The position numbers and the translations under genes are program-made. This document shows, piece by piece, positions 52,095 through 60,066 of a DNA stretch of 64,000 nucleotides. The first letter of the stretch is position 1. Every line of letters starts with the position of its first letter. Location of the stretch: the NCBI GenBank assembly GCA_902800345.1, contig CADCDO010000020.1, positions 1 to 64,000 on the forward strand, written 5' to 3'. A model generated the notes under the pieces. The model ran no database searches. It saw nothing but the letters and a program-made list of their open reading frames with translations, and was not told where the DNA came from. This DNA comes from Fibrobacter succinogenes (lineage in GTDB: Bacteria > Fibrobacterota > Fibrobacteria > Fibrobacterales > Fibrobacteraceae).

Positions 52095-52865
52095 TTACAT
52101 TTCAAGAACTTCACGGAGCTTACTGTGCTTTGTTTGTAGGGCTTCGTTGGATTTCTTTAATTTTTCGTTTTCTTTCTTAAGAGCGGCTAATTCGTTGTTT
52201 AAGGAATCGAGCATGTCGGACAACTGCTTGTTTTTCTCCATTAGTTCTGCTACTTTATCGTCAAGGTTGCTTTCTTGATCTTCCTCAATTAGTTTTGCTA
52301 CATGTTCCTTAAAATTTTTCCATTCGGTTTCGTCACCAGAATCAGCGTTCCATCCAATAATCCCGGGGCACAACTTGCCTGTACAATCATAATGTCTTAC
52401 AACATTTTCGAGGGGAATGTTGTAAACATTCATAAGATCAAATACTAAAAGTGCAGCGTTATCTATGGCATCTTCTGTAAAATACCATGACTTGTCATTA
52501 GGGTTTTCAACTTTGTTGTTTTTGTTCGAGGAACAAATTTCAATTCCGATAGAGTTGGAATTTGTGCATATCTTATAAAGGCTGCCCCCTTTTGTCTTGT
52601 ACTTGGAGCCTCCGCAATGCCAGGCATATTGGTTGTTTATATCACAATTGTACTGAATGATTGTTGCGTCATCAACGATAAAGTCCGCAGATGCTTTTGT
52701 AGTTTTTTTATTGAAGTAATTGGCCGTTGACTTGGCTTTCCCTTTTTTAGATGAAGTTCCCGCAGTATAATGAACCACGATATATTCAATCTTTCGATTT
52801 TTTTGGAGAGTCAAATTATATTGTCCCTCAAATTTTGTGATATCTGCGCTATATTCGTATGACAT
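52095..52865 (-). CDS. N-acetylmuramoyl-L-alanine amidase, phage type, 256 aa
   Basis: Amidase_2/PGRP-fold zinc amidase that cuts the bond between MurNAc and the stem peptide. Marks: IEYIVVHYTAGTS (first zinc His), SADFIVDDATIIQ, AWHCGG, SIGIEICSS, and VVRHYDCTGKLCPG (second zinc His and Cys). After residue about 190 a coiled coil follows (NLDDKVAELMEKNKQLSDMLDSLNNELAALKKENEKLKKS). No signal peptide, as in phage endolysins. AAAAGGAGGTATAAA precedes the ATG. The gene is clearly richer in A+T than its neighbours and lies against a truncated aminotransferase, both suggesting transfer, probably from a prophage. Confidence 0.87.
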   Translation of the reverse strand: MSYEYSADITKFEGQYNLTLQKNRKIEYIVVHYTAGTSSKKGKAKSTANYFNKKTTKASADFIVDDATIIQYNCDINNQYAWHCGGSKYKTKGGSLYKICTNSNSIGIEICSSNKNNKVENPNDKSWYFTEDAIDNAALLVFDLMNVYNIPLENVVRHYDCTGKLCPGIIGWNADSGDETEWKNFKEHVAKLIEEDQESNLDDKVAELMEKNKQLSDMLDSLNNELAALKKENEKLKKSNEALQTKHSKLREVLEM

Positions 52866-52986
52866 TTTATACCTCCTTTTTTAAAATAAAAACATTTTGA
52901 CGCAATGATGTAGGCTACTGCTAAAAAAATTGTTTTTGGTGTGGGTTGTTTAAATTTTTTTCATTGTTTTTACTACCTTTAAAAAC

Positions 52987-54084
52987 ATGGTAACGTTAGC
53001 TCTTTCTCATTTTGAAAAAAGTTTTCCGGCGGCACTCCGTGGCAAGCGTTTGGGAGCGGTTCTCCATCCGGCTTCGGTCTGTGCCGATTTGCGTTATACG
53101 CTTGATTTGCTCAAGGATTTGGACGGCAAGCTCTTTAAGCTTTCGGCTTTGTTTGGGCCGCAGCACGGCATCAAGGGGCATACGCAAGACAACATGATTG
53201 AATGGGAAGGCTACGAGGATCCGGAATTGCATATTCCGGTTTACAGCCTTTATGGTGAACATCGCGAACCGACGGCAGAAATGCTTTCGCACGTGGATGC
53301 GATGCTTGTGGATTTGCAGGATGTGGGCGCCCGTTACTACACGTTCATCTGGACTCTGTTCCTCTGCATGAAGGCATGCGAAAAGGCGGGAATCCCGGTG
53401 GTCGTGGTGGATCGCCCGAATCCGATCAACTGCGTGGACGAAGAAGGGCCGGTGCTCGACCTCAATTACACGAGCTTTGTCGGTTTGCATAGCATCCGCA
53501 CGCGCCATGCAAAGACGATTGGCGAACTTGCCGAACAGTTCAAGGCTGAACGATTCCCGAAGTGCGAACTTTACGTGATGCACATGGACGGCTACGATAA
53601 AAAGATGTGGTTTGACGAAACGGGACTCCCGTGGATTTTGCCGAGCCCGAATATGCCGACGCTGGATACGGCGATTGTGTATCCGGGAATGTGCTTGTTC
53701 GAAGCGACCAACGTGAGCGAAGGCCGTGGCACGACGCGTCCGTTCGAAATTTTCGGAGCGCCGTTTATCGATGCGGTCAAACTTTGCAAGTACATGAACG
53801 GGCTCAAGCTTCCGGGCGTGTATTTCCGCGAAAACTATTTCCAGCCGACGTTCCACAAGGGCGCGGGGCAGATTTGTGGCGGTGCGCAGATTCACGTGAC
53901 GGACCGCAATTCGTTTCGCAGTTTTGAAATGGCGGTGAAGTTGTTGCAGTACATTTTCAACGAATACCCGAAGGATTTTGCGTGGAAACAGCCGCCGTAC
54001 GAGTATGAATTCCACAAGCTGCCGATTGATATTTTGCTTGGCAACGGGACGTTCCGCAAGGAATTTATCGAGTCGAGTATTTAA
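52987..54084 (+). CDS. NamZ-type exo-beta-N-acetylmuramidase (DUF1343), 365 aa
   Basis: DUF1343 family; the characterised member NamZ of Bacillus removes terminal MurNAc from peptidoglycan fragments. Marks: KRLGAVLHPASVC, LSALFGPQHGIKGHTQDNM (with conserved Glu in EWEGYED), VYSLYGEHREPT, MLVDLQDVGARYYTFIWTL, VVDRPNPIN, LPWILPSPNMPTLDTAIVYPG, FEATNVSEGRGTTRPFEIFGAP. No signal peptide is visible, so action on imported fragments in the cytoplasm is possible. It precedes peptide ABC transporter genes on the same strand, which fits muropeptide recycling (inference). Confidence 0.87.
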   Translation: MVTLALSHFEKSFPAALRGKRLGAVLHPASVCADLRYTLDLLKDLDGKLFKLSALFGPQHGIKGHTQDNMIEWEGYEDPELHIPVYSLYGEHREPTAEMLSHVDAMLVDLQDVGARYYTFIWTLFLCMKACEKAGIPVVVVDRPNPINCVDEEGPVLDLNYTSFVGLHSIRTRHAKTIGELAEQFKAERFPKCELYVMHMDGYDKKMWFDETGLPWILPSPNMPTLDTAIVYPGMCLFEATNVSEGRGTTRPFEIFGAPFIDAVKLCKYMNGLKLPGVYFRENYFQPTFHKGAGQICGGAQIHVTDRNSFRSFEMAVKLLQYIFNEYPKDFAWKQPPYEYEFHKLPIDILLGNGTFRKEFIESSI

Positions 54085-54200
54085 TGTTTGTCGCTGTTGG
54101 GACCGCCGCAAAAATAATGAACCGGAAGGAAAATGAGAAAATGTATTTGGACTGCCGCAAAAACGATGCTATTAGAAATGCGCCGAACCTTGCTTAATTT

Positions 54201-55280
54201 ATGAAACTTAGACTTTCGACAGAAACTTTGAACCGTCTGAAGCGCTTCCGCAAGAACAAACGCGCCTTTTGGTCGCTTGTGATTCTGGTGGTGGCGTACT
54301 TGCTTTCGCTCACGAGCCCGTGGACGGTGAATGACGAACCGTTCTATTTGCGTTACAACGGCAAGAGCTATTTCCCGGCATTTGCGCGTTACAGCGAGGC
54401 GGACTTTGGCGGCGAATACAAGACGGAACAGGACTACGCGAAGCTTTTTGCAGATGTGGCCGAATGCAAGCAGGACGAAGAAGATGGATTTCCGCGTGCT
54501 GGTGGCTGCCCCGAAATGTGGACGCTCATGCCGCCAGTGCCGCACGATCCGCTGAAGGCGGATCTGAGCGAGGAGGGAACCCCTCCCTTTGCGCCGAGCG
54601 CAAAGCACTGGCTCGGGACGGACAGCAATGGACGAGACGTTCTTTCGCGCTTGATTCACGGATTCCGCATCTGCATCAGCTTTAGCTTGTTGTTAACTGT
54701 GCTTGGCACGTTCCTCGGCATTGTGATTGGCGGTATCCAGGGTTATCTCGGAAAATTCTGGGATACGGGCATGCAGCGTATGATTGAAATTTGGTCGTCG
54801 CTCCCGATGTTGTACGTCGTGATTCTCATCGGCAGTATTTACGGCCGCAGTTTCTGGCTTTTGATTTTGATTATGGCGGCGTTCAACTGGCTTTCGCTCA
54901 GCTACTACATGCGTGCGGAATTCCTGAAGCTCCGCAGCATGACGTACGTGATGTCCGCGAAGGTGCTTGGGCTCGGACATCGCCATATCTTCTTCAAGGA
55001 AATCTTGCCGAACGCGATGACGCCCGTGGTGACGCTTTTCCCGTTCACGCTTATCGGCGGAATTGGGAGCCTCACGTCGCTCGACTTCTTGGGCTTTGGA
55101 CTCCAGCCGCCGACGCCGAGTTGGGGCGAACTCATGAGCCAGGGGCTCAACAACCTCTACGCTCCGTGGATTTCCGTGAGCACGGTCGCCGCGTTGTTCG
55201 TTACGCTTTTGCTTACGACATTTGTCGGCGAAGGCGTGCGAGATGCCATGGATCCCAAATCGGGAGATAGGTATGTCTAA
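54201..55280 (+). CDS. ABC peptide transporter permease, YejE-like, 359 aa
   Basis: Inner-membrane permease of the oligopeptide/dipeptide family. N-terminal membrane helix (FWSLVILVVAYLLSLTSP), then a long periplasmic part with NDEPFYLRYNGKSYFP, typical of YejE-like permeases, and the DPLKADLSEEG ... HWLGTDSNGRDVLSRLIHG motif. Five further helices form the permease domain with the EAA-like loop (YYMRAEFLKLRSMTYVMSAKVLGLGHRHIFFKEILPNAM), ending LTTFVGEGVRDAMDP. It overlaps the ATPase start by eight bases. The usual partner permease (YejB) and binding protein (YejA) are not in the window. Confidence 0.88.
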   Translation: MKLRLSTETLNRLKRFRKNKRAFWSLVILVVAYLLSLTSPWTVNDEPFYLRYNGKSYFPAFARYSEADFGGEYKTEQDYAKLFADVAECKQDEEDGFPRAGGCPEMWTLMPPVPHDPLKADLSEEGTPPFAPSAKHWLGTDSNGRDVLSRLIHGFRICISFSLLLTVLGTFLGIVIGGIQGYLGKFWDTGMQRMIEIWSSLPMLYVVILIGSIYGRSFWLLILIMAAFNWLSLSYYMRAEFLKLRSMTYVMSAKVLGLGHRHIFFKEILPNAMTPVVTLFPFTLIGGIGSLTSLDFLGFGLQPPTPSWGELMSQGLNNLYAPWISVSTVAALFVTLLLTTFVGEGVRDAMDPKSGDRYV

Positions 55281-56469
55281 ATTAGACGAAAGAACGGGCT
55301 TCGCCCTACAGACGAGAGACGAAAGAGGCGAGCGACGAGAGAAACTCGTCATCCTGAGCGAAGGCGAAGGATCCAGTAAAGTCCCCGTTTTGTGCGTTAA
55401 AGATGTTTCGGTGGCGTTCGGGTTCGAGAAAAACGGAAATCCGCGTGACGGCAAGCAGCCGTTGCAAGTGACGGACCGTGTGTCGTTCGACATTTTCCCC
55501 GGTGAATTTTTTGCGCTGGTGGGCGAGTCCGGTTGCGGAAAGAGCGTGACTGCCATGAGTATTTTGCGCTTGTTGCCGTGGCCGAGTGCTAAAATTGTAA
55601 ACGGAGAAATCTTGTTCCGTGATGTTCTCGGCGATGTTGACAATGGCAATGAGAGTGCCCGCGACCTTGTGAAGCTCCCGCTTAAGGAATTGCAATCCGT
55701 CCGCGGTTCCGAAATCGCATGCATTTTCCAGGAACCGATGCAGGCGCTCAATCCCGTCGTCACCATCAAAAAGCAACTCCTCGAAGTTTTCAAGTTCGGT
55801 GCAGTCTCGAAAAGTGCTCAGTCTCCAAATGCGCAGTCCAAACAAGATTCCGCACTCGACCTTATCCGCGAGCAGCTCCGCTTGGCCGGTTTCACCGACC
55901 CCGATCGCGTTTTGAATTCCTACCCGCACGAACTTTCTGGCGGCATGCTCCAGCGTGTGTGCATCGTGATGGCGCTCTTGCCAAACCCCAAACTCATTAT
56001 CGCTGACGAACCGACGACCGCTCTGGACGTGACCGTGCAGGCACAGGTTCTTGCTGTCCTCAAGGACATGGCCGAAAAGACTGGAACCGCCGTCCTCCTC
56101 ATCACGCACAACATGGGTATTGTTTCTCAGTACGCACACCGCGTGGCCGTGATGTACGCCGGTCGTATCGTTGAAGAAGGTCCCGTCCGCGAAGTCATCA
56201 ACCATCCAATGCACCCTTATACGCAAGGGCTCCTTGCCGCTATTCCCGAAAGCCATAGCGACTTGCGGACACTTTCGTCAATTCCCGGCTCCGTGCCGCA
56301 TCCGAAAGACTTTGCCCAAGGTTGCCGCTTTGCCGACCGCTGCTGCAAATGTGCACAGGCTTCTGCAGAATTTCGCGAAAAATGTCTATCTACAGAGCTC
56401 CCGCCGAAAATTGCAGACGCGGAACATTTCGCATACTGTTTTTTTCAAACAAATGGAAAAAATTTATAG
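55273..56469 (+). CDS. ABC peptide transporter ATPase, DppD/YejF-like, 398 aa
   Basis: ATP-binding subunit of the peptide importer. Walker A GESGCGKS, Q-loop CIFQEPMQALNP, signature LSGGMLQR, Walker B LIIADEPT, H-loop ITHNMG, then the C-terminal oligopeptide extension (HPYTQGLLAAIPES, GCRFADRCCKCAQ) with a Cys cluster. It lacks the second ATPase half of YejF, so it is DppD-like in size. The ATG at 55273 overlaps the permease stop. Residues 3-36 (LDERTGFALQTRDERGERRE ... ILSEGEGSSKV) are encoded by two intergenic repeats and precede the normal family start at VLCVKDVSVAFG. Confidence 0.9.
   Translation: MSKLDERTGFALQTRDERGERREKLVILSEGEGSSKVPVLCVKDVSVAFGFEKNGNPRDGKQPLQVTDRVSFDIFPGEFFALVGESGCGKSVTAMSILRLLPWPSAKIVNGEILFRDVLGDVDNGNESARDLVKLPLKELQSVRGSEIACIFQEPMQALNPVVTIKKQLLEVFKFGAVSKSAQSPNAQSKQDSALDLIREQLRLAGFTDPDRVLNSYPHELSGGMLQRVCIVMALLPNPKLIIADEPTTALDVTVQAQVLAVLKDMAEKTGTAVLLITHNMGIVSQYAHRVAVMYAGRIVEEGPVREVINHPMHPYTQGLLAAIPESHSDLRTLSSIPGSVPHPKDFAQGCRFADRCCKCAQASAEFREKCLSTELPPKIADAEHFAYCFFQTNGKNL
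55280..55382 (+). repeat. Intergenic repeats inside the ATPase coding frame
   Basis: TTAGACGAAAGAACGGGCTT ... CCCTACAGACGAGAGACGAAAGAG matches 10736-10765 (TTAGACGAAAGAACCGCCCT, ACAGACGAAAGA). Then CGTCATCCTGAGCGAAGGCG ... GGATCCAGTAAA matches the element at 22516-22553. Both are in frame with the ABC ATPase. Confidence 0.85.
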
Positions 56470-56657
56470 ACTCTTTTATGCATCGTTCTAAATGATGCGG
56501 GAAAAATAGTCGAGTATTTTTAGGATAACGATTAATCGTTGTGAGAGTACTTTATTGCATTAAAAAATGGTTTTTGAGTGGAGTTTCATAATTTTTTTCG
56601 AATTAATATTATCTTTGAATTGTTGATAATTCGATAATCTTTTCGGGGAATCCATCC
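56470..56657 (+). promoter_or_regulatory. AT-rich spacer upstream of zinc-ribbon FISUMP gene
   Basis: Contains no gene. AT-rich with GATAACGATTAATCG near 56525 and TTGTTGATAATTCGATAATCT near 56620, which may be promoter or operator elements. No clear terminator follows the ATPase gene. Confidence 0.35.
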
Positions 56658-57587
56658 ATGTTTTGCAACCAATGCCATAAAAATTTAAAGGATTTTGACG
56701 CTTTACTCGATAAAATGGAAAATTGCCCGTTCTGCGGTGCAAAATTGGTTAGGCCGCCAGTCAAGGTCCCTCAAAAAGGCGTGAACGAATTGCTCGAATG
56801 CTTGGTGCAACAAGTGGGCGAGAACTTTTTTACCGAAGATTTCACTTTGGAAAATGAGCTCCATAATTTGAATGCTCCTGAATTCGAAGATGCGAAAGAC
56901 CGTTTGTTCTTGCTTGTCTTAAAGCATATTCCTTCGAGCATGTTTGCCGTGAAGGATTTCTCGGATGGCGAACAACAAGAAGTGCTAGAGGCGTGCTTAA
57001 GGCGCCTTTGCGTTGATTTGGGTATGTCCTTTGAACCTTGTGCCCAGATGCTAGACGCGTTGCAAATGTACATCTGGAAGAAAACGTTCCCGTTGTCTCC
57101 GAATTTCTTTGAAGGTCATTTCGTCGATCCGCGTGATGGACAAGTTTACAAGACCGTGAGAATCGGTAATCAGGTTTGGATGAAGGAACCGCTAAAATAC
57201 AGATGCGTGGGTTATACCGGAGAAGGTATTTATGAATGGAATGCCGTTAATAAGTACTGCGCTGTAAGAGGGTGGCGCGTTCCCAAGAAAAAGGATTTTG
57301 AAATATTGACGCAAACTGCGGCGAGCTTAGGCTGTGGCGATCCGTCGAGTGTTTTGATGTCTCGCAAGGGCTGGGAAAAGTGCTGCGTGACTCCGACGGA
57401 TAACCTTGGCTTTGAAGCGACTCCAGTGAAAAGCAATACGGGTATCAGCAATAATTACTTCAGCCATTTTTGGACGGCTGAAGATAAATTCTGTTTTGAA
57501 ATTTTCCCCGGGCGAGTAACGTTCAGCACGCATTCGCAATCGTATGTGCGTTTGATTAAGGACGATACCGCAGAAGATAAGGGATAA
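56658..57587 (+). CDS. Zinc-ribbon protein with C-terminal FISUMP domain, 309 aa
   Basis: Unusual FISUMP protein: no signal peptide. It begins MFCNQCHKNLKDFDALLDKMENCPFCGAKL, a two-CxxC zinc ribbon. Residues 40-145 are helical (LLECLVQQVGENFFTEDF, LRRLCVDLGMSFEPCAQMLDALQMYIWKK) and not recognised. The FISUMP domain (about 150-305) starts GHFVDPRDGQVYKTVRIGNQVWMKEPLKYR and ends YVRLIKDD, so the motif is kept but the usual Cys near the end is not. It should be cytoplasmic. It may represent the ancestral or a regulatory use of the domain; that is inference. GGGGAATCC is a weak ribosome-binding site. Confidence 0.82.
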   Translation: MFCNQCHKNLKDFDALLDKMENCPFCGAKLVRPPVKVPQKGVNELLECLVQQVGENFFTEDFTLENELHNLNAPEFEDAKDRLFLLVLKHIPSSMFAVKDFSDGEQQEVLEACLRRLCVDLGMSFEPCAQMLDALQMYIWKKTFPLSPNFFEGHFVDPRDGQVYKTVRIGNQVWMKEPLKYRCVGYTGEGIYEWNAVNKYCAVRGWRVPKKKDFEILTQTAASLGCGDPSSVLMSRKGWEKCCVTPTDNLGFEATPVKSNTGISNNYFSHFWTAEDKFCFEIFPGRVTFSTHSQSYVRLIKDDTAEDKG

Positions 57588-57850
57588 CTCCGTCTCCGCG
57601 GACTCCCTTACTTCTTGCTACTCCCTATAAATCACTAGGCTTTCTGAATGTAAACTATGAGTTATGAGGACTACCCAAAGGGCATAACAACGACTAAGCC
57701 AATAAATTAGCAAGTCTTGTATAGCTCGTAAACTCGCTATGAGCTCGCTTCGCTTTGATGTTCAAAACAAAGCATTTTGCCCACAGCCCAAAGGGCCATA
57801 GGCCCAAGCCCATACCTCATAGGCGCATAGCGCCGTGCCCATACCCCAGT
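57588..57850. repeat. Intergenic repeats between convergent genes
   Basis: Holds CTCGTAAACTCGCTATGAGCTCGCTTCGC, CCCATACCTCATAGGCGCATAGCGCC and similar units of the degenerate intergenic families (compare 37400-37530). No gene or clear terminator is visible. Confidence 0.5.
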
Positions 57851-58540
57851 TCACTTAAATTCTTCGCACCACTTGGGTACGATTTCGGTCGCTTTCCCTT
57901 GAATGACGACGTCCGTGTAGGGGTCGCCGTAGGGCGCTTCGAGGTTCAAACAAGTGACTTTCGCACCGTATGAATGCGCAAAGCTCTTGAAACCTGCTGC
58001 GGGATACACGACGCTGCTTGTGCCGATATAGACAAACTCATCGCAGTTCTTGAGGGCGCTTTGGATTTCGTCCATGTATAGCGGCGTCTCGCCAAAGAAT
58101 ACGATGTCCGGGCGCACGGGGCTTCCGCAAATCGGGCATTTCGTGTCCATTGTTTCTTCGCCCGTGAAATCGAATTCGTGTTCGTGCTTAGTGCAGCGGA
58201 GTTTCATCAAGTCGCCGTGCATGTGTAGCACGCGTTTGCTGCCGCCGCGTTCGTGCAGGTCATCGACGTTTTGCGTCACGAGCAAGAATTCATCGCCGAG
58301 GCGTTCTTCGAGTTTGGCAAGCGCGATGTGTGCCGCATTCGGCTGGTGTTCGGGGAGTCCCTTTCGCAAGAAGTTGTAAAAGTCCTTGACGCGTTTGGGA
58401 TTGCGGCGGAGGGCGTCCGGCGTGCACACGTCTTCGATGTTTTCGTGTTCCCACATGCCGTCGTTTCCGCGGAACGTGCGAAGCCCGGATTCGGCGCTGA
58501 TTCCGGCGCCTGTCAGTACGACGAGTTTTAAACGTTTCAT
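57851..58540 (-). CDS. cobB: Sir2-family NAD-dependent protein deacylase, 229 aa
   Basis: Removes acyl groups from lysines using NAD. Marks: LVVLTGAGISAESGLRTFRGNDGMWE (NAD site), VTQNVDDLHERGGSKRVLHMHGD (catalytic His in MHGD), DIVFFGETP, VYIGTSSVVYPAAGF. The zinc site reads RCTKHEHEF ... KCPICG, that is CxxH and CxxC instead of the usual four Cys. Length fits class III (CobB/SIRT5-like) enzymes. It precedes nothing else in an operon; its start is 18 bases after the M20 peptidase stop, so the two are likely co-transcribed. Confidence 0.92.
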   Translation of the reverse strand: MKRLKLVVLTGAGISAESGLRTFRGNDGMWEHENIEDVCTPDALRRNPKRVKDFYNFLRKGLPEHQPNAAHIALAKLEERLGDEFLLVTQNVDDLHERGGSKRVLHMHGDLMKLRCTKHEHEFDFTGEETMDTKCPICGSPVRPDIVFFGETPLYMDEIQSALKNCDEFVYIGTSSVVYPAAGFKSFAHSYGAKVTCLNLEAPYGDPYTDVVIQGKATEIVPKWCEEFK

Positions 58541-58558
58541 TTTTTCTCCTTCTTCTGG

Positions 58559-59926
58559 CTAAATGCTTGCAAAGAAAAGCGCTTCTGCGACGATGCCGCT
58601 TTCAAAGTCGGGCAAATACAAACTCTCGTTTTCGCCGTGGGCGTTGCATTCAGGGTCTTCGAGGCCGGTGAGCAAAATGGGAATGTCGCCGAACGTGTTG
58701 CGGAAAAGTTCTGCGCCGGGTATGCTCGCACCACAGCCAATGAACTTGGTGGGGGAATTGTAAGCATCCGTCATGGCATCGCTCATCTTCTTGAAGAACG
58801 GATGCGTCGTGTCGGTGACAAACGGATTCGCGCCGTCTTCCTTGTCGATTGTGATTTCCATGTTGTTCGGAACTTGCGCCTTGAGGAAGTCGGCGAGCAT
58901 GTTGGTGCATTTGACGGCGTCCATGCCGGGGGCAAGGCGGATTCCGATGCGGGCGTAGGCGCTGTCTTGCAGCACGTTTCCAGCGTTTACGCGGGAGCCG
59001 GACTCGATGGTGCTCACGATGATGCTTGGGCGGCGCCACAGCGAAATCAAGATTTCTTCTTCGGGTACGTTCAATTTCACTTGTTCGAGAATTCCGCCGT
59101 CGTTGCGGAAAATTTCTTCGGTCATGCCGAGCGACTTGTAAGATTCCAGTTCTTCTTTTGTCGGCGGAATAATGTCATCTTCGTAATGCGGAATGAGAAT
59201 CTTGCCGTCCTTGTCGGTGAGGCTTGCTATCATGCGGCTCAGCGCCTGGGCGGGGTCTGGAATCGGGCCCGACCATGAGCCGGAATGGAGCGGCGCTTTT
59301 GTCGCACGGAGCGTCACGTTGATGGCGCTCATGCCGCGGAGCGTCGTCGTGATGGAGGGCGTTCCCTTCGCGAAGTTCCCGAGGTCTGCGACAATGACGG
59401 CGTCGCACTTCAAGAGCTCTGCGTGTTCCGAGAGAATCTTCTCGAAGCCTGCGCTCCCGGATTCTTCTTCGCCTTCGATGATGAACTTGAGATTCGGGCC
59501 TTCGCCTTTGAGTTCGCGGCGGACTTGTTCAAGTGCAGCAAGATGCACGATGATGCCGGCCTTGTCATCTGCGGTGCCACGTCCAAAAAGTCGGTCACCT
59601 TTCTGCGTGGCTTTAAACGGTGGCGTGTCCCACAAAGCTTCACGCATTGGCGGTTGCACGTCGTGATGGGCGTACAAAAGAATGGTCGGCTTGTCCGGGC
59701 TGGTGAGGCTTTCGGCGTAAACGCTCGGACGTCCGCTTGGCGGCGTCAAAAACTGGATGTTGGTGAGTCCTGCTTTCGCAAACATTTCCTTGACGGCGTT
59801 CGCGGAATCCAAAACAAACTTCTGGTCAAAATTATCGAAACTGATGGACGGAATGGCTACCAAGCTCGAAAGCATGTCGATATAGCGCGGCATGTTTTCG
59901 TGAATATCTTTCTTGATGTTTTGCAT
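58559..59926 (-). CDS. M20 family metallopeptidase (dipeptidase), 455 aa
   Basis: Zinc peptidase of the M20 family, carnosinase/PepV-like, cleaving short peptides in the cytoplasm. Marks: LLYAHHDVQPPM (zinc His), GRGTADDKAGI (bridging Asp), IEGEEESGSAGFEKIL (catalytic Glu and zinc ligands), dimerisation domain about 190-370, and late CGASIPGAELFRNTFG and AHGENESLYLPDFESG (final His). The ATG at 59926 follows AAAGAGAGAAAA; a longer frame exists without a site. Substrate cannot be deduced. Confidence 0.9.
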   Translation of the reverse strand: MQNIKKDIHENMPRYIDMLSSLVAIPSISFDNFDQKFVLDSANAVKEMFAKAGLTNIQFLTPPSGRPSVYAESLTSPDKPTILLYAHHDVQPPMREALWDTPPFKATQKGDRLFGRGTADDKAGIIVHLAALEQVRRELKGEGPNLKFIIEGEEESGSAGFEKILSEHAELLKCDAVIVADLGNFAKGTPSITTTLRGMSAINVTLRATKAPLHSGSWSGPIPDPAQALSRMIASLTDKDGKILIPHYEDDIIPPTKEELESYKSLGMTEEIFRNDGGILEQVKLNVPEEEILISLWRRPSIIVSTIESGSRVNAGNVLQDSAYARIGIRLAPGMDAVKCTNMLADFLKAQVPNNMEITIDKEDGANPFVTDTTHPFFKKMSDAMTDAYNSPTKFIGCGASIPGAELFRNTFGDIPILLTGLEDPECNAHGENESLYLPDFESGIVAEALFFASI

Positions 59927-60024
59927 ATTTTCTCTCTTTTTTACAGAATTATAATTTTTTTCCTTGCCCTGCAAGGGGTGGCCATGGTCAATCGTTTTCT
60001 TTCATGATGGGTTCAAGAAATTTC

Positions 60025-60056
60025 AAAAGGTGGCTGAACGGCTGCCTTTTTTCTAT
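60025..60056 (+). terminator. Possible attenuator ahead of pyrD
   Basis: AAAAGGTGGC and GCTGCCTTTT pair over 10 bp (two G-U) with loop TGAACG, followed by TTTTTTCTATTTT. No gene on this strand lies upstream. The hairpin is therefore in the pyrD leader, 11 bases from the ATG at 60067. Confidence 0.55.
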
Positions 60057-60066
60057 TTTATTGTTT

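Noticed and set aside
60004..60066. Longer N-terminus for PyrD from ATG 60004
   Set aside because: The segment forms a terminator-like hairpin with T run and has no ribosome-binding site; kept only as an alternative.
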